64,000 nt of DNA. It comes from Manduca sexta. Lineage: Eukaryota; Arthropoda; Insecta; Lepidoptera; Sphingidae. The DNA lies in NCBI RefSeq assembly GCF_014839805.1, contig NC_051141.1, forward strand, positions 15,694,777 to 15,758,776, given 5' to 3'. Position numbers and translations under genes: made by a program. Each line of letters starts with the position of its first letter. Position 1 is the stretch's first letter. A model generated the notes under the pieces. The model searched no databases and was not told the origin of the DNA. It was given only the letters and a program-made list of their open reading frames with translations. Positions 51,301 through 63,300 of this stretch are shown piece by piece.

Positions 51301-54300
51301 TTTGAATATGGCGAATTACGGGGAAAAGCTGATCGTGACCTTCGAGTGCCAGAAGATGGAGACTAGGCCTGCGCCTCAGCGTTCGCTGCCGTTTAGCCTG
51401 TCGGAGAATTTTATGGGCGTGAAGCCTGGCCGACGCAACCGCTGGTATAAGAGAAACACGAGGCTTACCACCAGGACCCAAGAAGCCCAGAAGCCCGCTG
51501 CGGACGTAGTGTTCTTCGCCGATGGGTTCACCATCAGAGTCGAGCGGACGGACGCGGAACACGGTGTTGGTGAGGCCGGGCAGGCCCCAGTACCCGGACC
51601 CAGTGGCACCGGAAAGAACACAGATCTCGCCAACTTCGTCGGTCTTGCAGAGATATGCGGGACCTTCCATCTTGACAACAACGATGACGCCTGCGAATAA
51701 ATCATTTGTTAATTATTTTTTTATTGATCAATTCAGTATATATATATGTATATTGTGTTTTAATTGTGTTATTGTACTTACATGATGGCATAACCTGTCC
51801 GCAGTCCTGTAGTGTTAGTGATGTAAGTGAGTTTTCCGCGTCGACTCGGACCACGCCGTAAGAGAGGCCCGACATGGAAAGTACGCCGCGGCCGGCAGAG
51901 GAGCCCCCGCGGCCGGCGCGCCTCACGCATACCGTCATCGATTCGCTGCTGCACGCGCAAGGACAGATCGCATCGCCGCGCACTCCTGGATCAGGTACGA
52001 AATTGTTAAGCCTTGTTAATATCTAATACAAAAGTAACATACGTAATGCCCAAGACTAGAGGTGCTAAGACATATGCTCAGAACGCTTTATTTTGTGAAC
52101 ATAGGCTACAATACGCTGTCATTATAGACACAATGCAGCTCGTGGTTTCTTGTTAGTATCCTGATTTATTTTATTCTTTTAATTGTTGTTTAAGATGCAT
52201 TGAATAGTAAGACGCATGCGGAGAGTAATTATAAGCAATATGTTTATTTATTGGAAGCTGTAATGTAAGTTGCGATGGTTGTATGTACGTGTGTTCGGAT
52301 CATATCTTGCAAATGAATTTGAAAGCAGTTATCCTTAACCGATTGAGATAAAATTTTACACTCTCGTTTAGGTTAGATGACAATGCATGGTTCGCTAAGT
52401 GGTGACGTCATTCAATATGGCGGACGGCGCAAGATGATGTACTATTATAATTTGTGCACGCCTATGATAACACACGTGTACAATATATTAATACAACAAT
52501 TTAAATGGGTATCAAATGAAAGGGGTGCTAAAAAGAATACAAAAAATAAAATTATTTTTACTCTAATTCCAATAGAATAATGGCCGCCCAAGATGGCCGC
52601 CTAGTTATTTTTACGCAGTTCTATAATATGGATATAAAAGTAAAGGATTTGTTGAGAAAAATTAATAGTAAAAGAACATTTTTAAAACAATTTTTTATTT
52701 AAATGCTCTAAATAAAAATGATAAAGTGCTTTAGATGTGGACATGGATACTTATAAGCTACAATACAAATAGCATATTTGCGCTCTATTGTCGTCTGTAC
52801 ACAGGAAAAAATATTATAAGGGTTTAAAAACGTAACAAAACGAACATTATGAATAGTGTTTACTTCATTGGCTAAGAATCTAGTCTATGTTTCAATCCTC
52901 CGGTTTTTAAATAGCTAGGTAACATCGAGTAGAACGAAGCGATAGAACAAACTCAATTGTTTATAAATGTTAGCGAATGGGACAAATCCGAATATAACCG
53001 GCAGTGGACACGTATATTATTATAATAAAACGTCTTCAAAAGACTACACGTGGAAGAGTAGAAAATCGGCTCACATTCTACATAGAGATGCCTATCTCAA
53101 GATTACTATTACTAACCTTTAAGCAAATAAGGCGATTGCCTAGAGATCCGTTAGGCCCAGGTTTCACACCGAGAAAAAAAGTAAAAATTGAATTTAACGG
53201 TTTGCATTATATTGTCTTTGTCATTTTTACACGATATTCAGTACGTTTTGAAACGCATATAAAGTTATTAAATAATATTTTTTTTTAAATTGCGATTTTA
53301 ACGCTTTGACAAGGCCTAGTTGAAATCTGAGATCAGCTTGATTAACGCAACGCATTTAAAAATATATATCTATATTGGGCAATATTTTCTTACTGAAAAT
53401 GTAAAGCTTAATGTGTATAATAGAATAGATAAGTGAATAACAAACAAGTAATAAAAAATAATTATTCAAACCAATAACGGAAGTATAAAAAAGGCTATCA
53501 TTTAATTATATCATTTTCATATAATTATTCACTTCAGTCCGTGTTACTGCTTCCGTTTTATGGCACCCTCAGCTTCCAGTTTCATAAAACATCAAATAAT
53601 ATAATCTTCATGGATTGTCTATTTAAAACGACATCACTTCCTTTTCCATGGCTTTATAAAAAGAAAGCGAATAAAACCTAAATGATTTCACGAATACTAA
53701 AAACTAAATTAAAGAAACGAGAAAAACACCAGAGAAAGACAATCTATCACAAGTAATAAAATATAAGAATAGCCCGTATAATGCCTAAATTATATTGCAC
53801 CTATGAAGAAAAGGACCAAGTGTATGTATCTATTAGTAAGAATTTACTTTATGTATATGTGCATTAACTGTATATTTGAACTTGATGCATACCGTATATC
53901 TGTTCATGCATTTTCCTAGCTTAACTGGCAATTTAAATTAGGCATAGATTGCAAATGTAAAGTTAATATGAAACTTAGTATATACATAGTAATATAAAAG
54001 TAAAATATTTTTTGGTTTGCAGTGGTTTTTGAAGTCGGTTTCATATCTGTTCAAATGTTTTACATTTTTAGTTAGGGAGATACGTCCCCAGCCATCGCGT
54101 GTCATTTGCTGTTAGTTATTATTATTGAAGAGTTCCATTATCTGTCTCCGAAGATCTTCATCAGATCCTAATGTGTTACATATTTAAATCTTTTCTAAAA
54201 ATAATATAATTAAATAACAAAAACCCCATCCAAATTAAACCAGTAGTTTTTGAGAAATGTCGCATTGATACAAACATACATATAGGTACATACATACATA

Positions 54301-57300
54301 CATACGGGTCGAATACATAATCTCCTTTTTTTGAAGTCGCTCAATTAGGTTGTGGTATAAAAATACTATTTGAGAAGTCAGGAAATGGAAATAGTGCCCA
54401 GCGATGTGCATAGTCTAGGGGCCCCGACACTCTTAACACGGTCCTAAGGTAATCATGCAGCGGGTCATAAATCATACCGAGACGCAGTACTTCTTAAATT
54501 CATTGTGTTCCAACTCAATCTTGACTCAACAAAATTTTCTAATGAAGCCTCTCCCTGCCCCTCCTCCCATTCTATACTCAATTATAGACTAACTGATGTA
54601 GAAAATAATTAATAACTAACCTTTGCTCTGGAACACGGACAGAAACTGGTCGCACGAGGAAAGTGACCACGGGTTCGCGCCGTCAGCCACCAGAAGGATC
54701 CGCAGCGAGCTCAGCGATATCTCCTTGTGATCTCGGGTCGCCAGTAGTCCCCAGTGCAAGTCGCGCGACTTCACGATGGCCACCGATGCCCTGTCAACAA
54801 CACGCCTGAGGTAAGTGCTCTTGTTTGATTCAATAGTTAATTAACTTAACCGCTTCGGTGGCGTAGTTGTAATTGTACACGGTGCGTGTGTGACTACTGC
54901 GCTGAGGGCCTGGGTTTGAATCCCGGGTCGGGCCAAAATAATTGTCGAGTACAGTAACAGTCGCTCGAAGTCAGGAAGTTGGTGGTGTGATACCCCGTGC
55001 CTCGGAAAGCACCCAAAGCCATTGGTCCTGCGCCGATTTGCTCAGATTCCTCTCCGGTCTTGTCGGATGCCGTCTCACCGGCTTATGAGACTGAAGGAAC
55101 AGAGAGTGCACTCGTGTACTGCACATACACTTATGCACTATAATATCTCTTGCGTACCTGACTGATCTCCGTAGAGATTGGCCGCTGTGGCCGAAAACTC
55201 CGTCAGTAGGATTTATTGACTTCATTTCATTTAATGAACTGCGAGAAGTAGTGGATATAATTTTGTTTATGAACGACGATACTCGCTAGTTTTTAGCTTG
55301 ATTGTAAGTTCACGACTGCCTATTAAAAACTACTAGTAACACTATTCAGAATTATAAATTACAAAGCACGTTGCACTGCGATTATTACCCAGAGACATTA
55401 GTCGGCACAAAATAATATTAAGGTCTAACTTGCTAGATACAAACTTGAGAACTACGACACAAAGATCTTTTATAACAAATGTCATTCAGGACTCTGTTTG
55501 TTGCTAAAGTAAATATAAAAATATTATTTCCATTTTGTACAAGGGTTCATGTATAACATGAATTAATGTTAAATAGGAGAGATATGTGTTGCTGCTGTTA
55601 TTCCTATGTTTATACAAAATTATGTTCAATTAATAGGCACCAATCATGGTCACTGGTCGGACAGGTGCGGTGTTCATGTCCATGGAGGCTACAAAATCTT
55701 CGCAAGGTTCGGTGTGAACATTAAACGAAAAATCCGTAAAATAGATTTATTATATAAAACAAACTATGACCGATACCTACCTATACTTGGTGATCATGTG
55801 CATCCACGACGCGGGGCTGACCTTCATCAGCGCGTACGGTATGAAGATGACGTGCATGCCGTTAAGCACGCTGGCGAGCACGGCGTGCCACAGTCCCGTT
55901 TCACGCTTGAAGTCTAACACGCACACCATGTGCTCGCCCTCGCTGTAGTTGCACGCCACCGAAAGCATGCGGCAGTGGGCCAGCATTGACGCCCTGTCGA
56001 CAAACACATCAGCTAATGGCCTGCAATTGACTTATCATACAAGTATCACAAACAATAAAAAATCAGAATATAATCGTGTAATAAAAAAAATCTCTCGTTA
56101 TAACAATACGACAGTCTAAAATCTAGATTATACATTGTGCAATCTATCCATAATGTATATAAATCAAGACTACATTTATTAGTTTAACAATAGCAACGTT
56201 GTACGATGAATTGTGCTAAAACTAATTATGCCGCATCTAAAGGACACTAAATGAACGTATTGATGTTATCTAGACAGTCATGAATGTAAATCAACAGGTT
56301 GCGATTTGCGAGCTGCACTATACACAGCTGTCTAATTTGGCACCATTATTGCGTTTCAGCGTGGCGACGAGTGTAGACATGTGACGCGACTCCAGCAGTC
56401 GACGACGCTACAACTGTCGCGAACATGGCGACGTCTACTGTCTACACCAGCCACCGCGCCTTCATGCACAGGTATCAATCTTATACTTAGTATTTGGCCG
56501 AGTTATATATACAAAAAATATCAAACATTCAAAGCATTTTTGAACTCCAACATTAAACACGTAACAAAATCTAGATACAACATTAGTTAAGTTAAGCTAT
56601 TACATCATCTGATACTAGGCCATACATAATGACAGTAGGCTTTGGTATATAAGTGCTGATTGCCGAAATAAATTCTGTATATAGGTTCATTTGACATTGT
56701 GTTACTAAATGAAACTAAAACCTTATCCTATCGAAAAAAAACACTTTCTCCTTTAACTTAAAAGAACTTTTGAAAGGGCGTCATGTACTAAAGTAAAATT
56801 TTAAAAGGAAATTCAATCCTGACATTGTGAACCTTATCACAAACTGGAAAATGTCTAGAAATTTTACTTTGCATGGGTAAAAGGGATGTAGATCAGTGAC
56901 ATCAGTTCGTCATAATTAGTAAATAGCAATTGCAATTGTTTAAATGCTAATAAATCCTCGAGATAAAATTTTCATTCGTTTTGATTCCACACATCGCTCA
57001 TATTTGTAGATTTATCAAAATTTAACACCTTTTTAAACTTGTTTAGACTATTCCTGGCTTTAAAGATTGTAATGAATTTCATACCACCTTTTATCTTCCT
57101 AATAGATCAATTTTCAAAATGTAATCTTACCTAGTTAAATAAGGAACTCTTGTGCAAAATTTAACCCTAAACCCACCTTATATTAAACTCGGTCAGAAAG
57201 TGCTACTTAATCTAATAGATAGTTGGAATATTTCACCTGTACCGAAGCTCTGCTTATTTTCAAGCATAACTTGTTAAAAAACTAACGTTTAGAACAACCG

Positions 57301-60300
57301 TATAGTAAAACGACGCGAGTGTTCGATCCCAGTGTTTTGTAACTTCCACGCAGACTGTTCACTGAGTTTGCAGCCGCTATCCAACTACAAAGTTAACCGT
57401 TTAACAGCACTGAATGACACTATCATGCCATTAAAAGTTTCGCAGCGACCGACGTTAACAGACACCAATTTATTTTTGGCTTTGGAATTTATTTGGATTC
57501 AAGACGGCAATGTTTACATACATTGTAATTACGTAGTAACTTTGGCAGTGGTTTTTGTTTTAATCTAAGAAATATTGCAAAAAGTATCACTGCTAACAGA
57601 GCAGGCCAGTACAGAAACTAAAGAAATGCTATTAGTTTATAACTATGAATGGTAAACTTTATCTCTAGCTTCAAATTTTCCAAATTAAATTCATGTTTTT
57701 AATGCAACAAGTATACAATATACCTATAATATCGACAATTAATTCATGTTTATCTGATACATCACCACTTTAATTAATATTTAATTCGCTGTGTGCTGTC
57801 GTGTGTTATTCGCATCGCAGCGCGTGGACATGAAACAGGGGATGAACCGAAACACTGCACTAATTATAAATTAAATGAACATAATTCTAAACCGGAAAAC
57901 AAATACAAAAAGCAGCCATTTAGAATATTAAGCCATGTTTCACAAATTTCAAATTAATTTTGACATTTATTGTATTATTGTATTAAACAGCCAATGTAGA
58001 TGACTCATTTATTACAATTTATTTTGGAGCATTGATAAGACTGTGACTTTTGTATTTGGTCGGTTTATACAATTATGTGAGGATTGGAAAATGTGAAACA
58101 GGCCCTAAATATCATTTTAAAGCGACTTTCAATATAATAGTACAATTTAGTAGTTATATTGAATTGAAATTAAATGCTAAGATTCTGCGTCCTATTGAGA
58201 AACTTTTTTCATGGGATATGGAGTGAATTTACTTCGATACTATATTTACCAGTTTCCAAGAGCATAAAATTTATATAAATATTAAAATTTAAATTAATTA
58301 CAATTAGTTTGGTTGGTATATTATTGTACCAATTACACACTGTAATTAGGAAATTGTATAATTGAAAGTGTGCGTTACTTTTCATAATTATACTTATATT
58401 GAGACAACTAAAAAGAAATGTAAATCATAAATAATAAAATGAATATATTACATCCTAGTGAGGAGTCAAAAATAAGTTAATACCTAAAAATAAAAGCTCA
58501 AAATTATCGCTATATTATATAACGTATTATTTTTTACATTTCTGCTAAACGAAATCGAAGTAAACCAATTTTTCATATACTCAAGATGTCCTAACCAAGG
58601 AAACTACTAAGTAATAATATTAGTAGTTTAACTCTTAATAGAAAACATACCTAACTATGTCAGATAGTCAATTTTATAGCATTAGTTGACAAAGTACTCT
58701 TAATAAAATAATGACCTATTCCAAAACTGATAATTTGGGAATTGTCAAAAAACTCATTTCTGTTTGCGACCTTTTTTTTAAGCTGCTATAAAATTAAGAC
58801 AAGTCATAAATGCAGCCTATAGCATCAAACAAAACGAAAAATAAAAAATATCGTTAATAGAAATTAGTTTTTTGAACATTCCCACAAGTTAACAGTTTTG
58901 GAATAGGTCACTATTTTATTAAGAGAGCGAAACGGTCAATGCGCCACCCAAAGTTAAGTAACCAGCACCACCCCTTAACCTCACAATCCAGACCAACTCC
59001 GTAATACAATACTTTTTATTTCATATTGAAAACAATCTACGTAATAGACGCTGTAGATTTTATACTACGTTATAATTGTCATTCTATGGGTAGAGGTCCG
59101 AATTACAAGCAATTCAAATGGCTACTTTATCATCTAAATTGTACAATTAAGCAATTACATGTCGTTGTATTATGAGCGATGTCGTAATTGTGTCGACGGT
59201 ACGCGGTTGCATAAGAAATTTGTATAGTTTGTGCATTTAACGACACGCCAGGTTATGTAGTCTTATCAGTCAGAATTGTGATTTTTATAATTGTATCGAA
59301 ATTGTTTGCGGTTTCTGATAAAGCGAGAAATTATACGTCATAATTGAGTATAAATATTGTTTGCATTTAACCGACCAGATCCCTTACATATATCCTAGCC
59401 AATTTTTTGAACTACCGTTGTTTCCAACACAGTTATTATTGACAATAAATTGTTTCCAGTTTGCGGTCGGATCTTTGCTGTGGATCATCGCGGCCATCCA
59501 GCACCTACCAACGTGTACACCTACTGTCGCAGCTTCAGTACCGCACTGGGACATCGTTACATCCACGATTTTCAATCGTCCACTGGGAGTACGCAACGAA
59601 TTTAAAACAATACAATTTGTTAATACACTAAAGCGATCGATGACAATTAACTTATATGCTAATAATTCGCAGAGGAAGCTTGAGTCCAAATAGTCCAATA
59701 ATGTGCAGTATTTGTGCGAAATCTAATTAACACAGGTGTTCCGTGTCGGCGCTTCATTTCAATTTAGTGTAAAGCTCAATATTAATGTAGTGCTTGCGAT
59801 ATTAGCTTCATTGCAATCTCTGTTAGTTAAAAGTTTACAGTAAGTAAGTCTTCTACATTACTCGGTGCACCAATCTTAACTCGCTTATATGTATGCAAGC
59901 GAATCGTTACCAGAAAAATACACTATTGGCAGATGAATCTTTTGCTTTAATATCATACATTAATATCTTGAAGGAAAGGCCGACAGCCGGGCAATTAGAT
60001 CTGATGTTTAACGAGCAACGCTAAGTGACTACTATGTCAGCATATTAATGCTTTGCCGTAATAAATAATATAATTTTAAACGGCTTACGATTGGCCCATA
60101 TTGATTATAACATTTGTGTACAAACTAAATTACTCAATATTCTATTTCCAGCTTACGATTCTAGTAATAACATGAATCATTGCATTGCGATTTTTTTTCT
60201 ATTTTCATCGCATGATTCGTAATGTTTGTGCCAAAGTAGTAGACATATAAAACATGCAACAAGCCCAAATAAAGTTATGTTGTCAAAAGTTCCCGTTTAG

Positions 60301-63300
60301 GTATATCTATTAAATATCTTACTATATATATCTTTGAAAACTCGGTTAAAGTATTTGTAATTATTACATTCAGCTTACAATATTTAACAAGTTTGATAAA
60401 TCCGTTTACGACGTTTTCTATGTAAGCGAAAAGATCTTACAACGATTTAAGCCTTAGTTTTATGCGTTGCGAAATATCTAGATTTATATATGTATATGTA
60501 TGTAATATGTATGTTTAGTTAAAATTGTTTTAATTTTATAATTTCAATTAAGATCATGAAAGACGTAAGCATTTATAACAATGATGAACTGATCTCTACT
60601 TTTTCTAAAACTATTTACAATATGTACTGATAAGCTCATATCAAATCCAAATTTATATTACATTTCCTAATCTAACTATTGTTTTTGCAAGAAATCTACT
60701 TTCTATTTTATATACATTTTATTGTACCCTTTTATATGTCTTTTATGTATACGAATCATATGAGTTTACTGCTACAAATTTACACGATATATTGTAGTTA
60801 AGATTTTCTAAATGTTAGTAGTTTATAGCGATAAGTAGTAGAAAAATCACTGTAGAATTAGAATTTTACTATATTGGTGTGTATAATGTATGTACAACGT
60901 TGTATCTAACAGGCTGATATTTATTTTGAGTTTGAATATTCTACGAAGCCTGATACGATGATATTATATATGTATATATTATGCTTTCTACCGGCTACCC
61001 ATGCAAGTACCTAGTCAGCAAAGGAACTTTATGAAACTCGTTATTATTTTATCCATAAAAACTATTCTGTAAAGCTAATACCACATTATTAACAATTAGT
61101 TATTATGTCACCAACAATAATCGCTCATCTGATTGTCATTTCTCAAAATCGAACTGAAATGGATTTTCATACCATCTGAACTATTCATTGTTCCCTGATG
61201 ACTACTACTATGTTCCGTTTTGTAAAACAGTCACAAAATACTTAGTAGTGGGATAATTTTTTTTATAGAAATTGGTATATTTATTTATATTATTATTGAT
61301 GCATCTGTACACTATCCAGAATCGATATACTATACTAACTAAATAGGATCATGTAGTTTTCTGATTTTTAAGTATGTGTAGATTCAACAATTACTTCGTT
61401 AATTATATTTGATGCGCACAATTATTTTTAATTAGTTTCATATTTATACAATCGTGAATATATGCATTTACTTTGATGTATCCAAAGTAGCCCATCACTC
61501 AACAGTGTTGCGAGCGAATGAATAAAATAACTGACGTTGGAGATAGTCGGTACATCATTGGGGACCGCGCCAGTCTAAACTACCAACCGGAAAACTGTAT
61601 CATTTATATATAGAAACATTTAGAAAATACTGTAATGAGCAGACATAAAATTGTGGTAAATATTTAATAGGTTAAAACGCTAAATTCATTTTTACGTATC
61701 CTAATTTATCTTTACGCATGGGAGCGTATTTATTGAATAATTATACAATTTATTAATGGAAATTTAATAAAATATAATTAAGCTAATATATATGTAGTAC
61801 GAATAATTTAATAATTTTAATTCAATAATGACTGACACTACTTTGAACTGCGTTCTAGTTAGTTATAATTTTTACAATGGTTTTAATGTACACTTCATAT
61901 TTTGATTTTTTATTGTAATATATTGTTTTATAATTATAATGTTAAAATTAAGTTTTTTATAGCACCCAGATATATTTACGTTGTAAAATTCGACAATTTA
62001 TATACCTAATTGTTATTTCTAAATTTATACTATTTTTAACTTCTTTATACAATGTATACGCTATTATAATATATATTGATAAATTTTAATGTAATTGTAT
62101 GCGTCCCGTGTAGGTGACCGCAATATCATATTATGAATGTACTCATACAGGACTGCGTGTACTTTTTCTTAAATAAATATATTCTTTATCTCATACTATA
62201 CTAAATATTATTCGCGGCTTCGCCTGCGCGAATCGGTTTTCCCGCTACAAAACTTTGTGTGTACTTTTCTTGGATAAAATATTCGAAAGAAACGTAGCAC
62301 TATCAAGACGCCAGTGCCATCAATTTCAAAACATCCAATTATACACATGAGGGCAAATAATTGGGATAAAAAGCAGCCCATATGTTAATCTATAATACAA
62401 ACTGTATGTGTGGCAAGTCACATCCAAATCCGTCGAGAAGTTTCTGGGTTTACTTCGAACAAAAATCGCAACATTCAAACATACTTACCAATACCATTTT
62501 TATATTGGCAAGATTCATATCGCAATAATAAAGCTAAACAAGGGTAAAAGGAACATCATCATTCAAATATTAGATTTAATCATTTATTTAAATGTTTCAC
62601 AATTTTCCTTTCTAACTGCTGCTGTTATACAACCATAAAAAAGTAAATTCGGTATAACCGCTACTTCACTATCAAGTATCAAAATGGCTACAGTTTGCGG
62701 CTTGCTAGAATAATGCTGCTTACAACGTGTATTTACAAATGAGCCGGGGCAGAAAAAAAATCAACATTACACTAACTACACGGTGCAAACAATATTGAGA
62801 CGTAGCATAAATTACGTCATAAACTGCAACGGGCAAATACTATTTTAATATTGGAACATTCATACAATATAGTATATTATATAAAGTATAAGTATTCTTT
62901 TCAAATATATACAAAAGTTAAACATGACCGTCGCCATTAAAACAAATGGTGTAATATTGACACGACTGCTTACTTGCATACCGCCTGGCGTGCACTCCCT
63001 TACACTTGGCTTTGTCAAAATAGTCTATACATTATGCAAAATAATGAGCAATTTGCAATAATATGTATAAAAAATATTGAATATTTTTATCAAAATATTT
63101 TTTTTTCAGCTGGAATAATGTAAATATAAATGAGTTCGAATAGCGATGACGTCACATATTTGTAAACATACGCTATTATCTAAACTACTGTTTCGTGTTT
63201 AGAGACGTGTGACGTCATATTACAAAATCGACATCATATTGCCGGAACAAACGTTTTTGCAGTTTATTTATTTAGTGGAATTTGTAATGATGTTTTTAAT

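Larger units (their letters stand above)
54791..55780 (-). other. DIP2 intron (990 bp)
   Basis: GTAGGT...CGACAG on the minus strand. It contains the antisense-oriented SINE and the coding-like block at 55625. Confidence 0.88.

Noticed and set aside
51260..52009. 146-codon and smaller plus-strand frames
   Set aside because: They are antisense to two verified DIP2 exons with matching splice phases.
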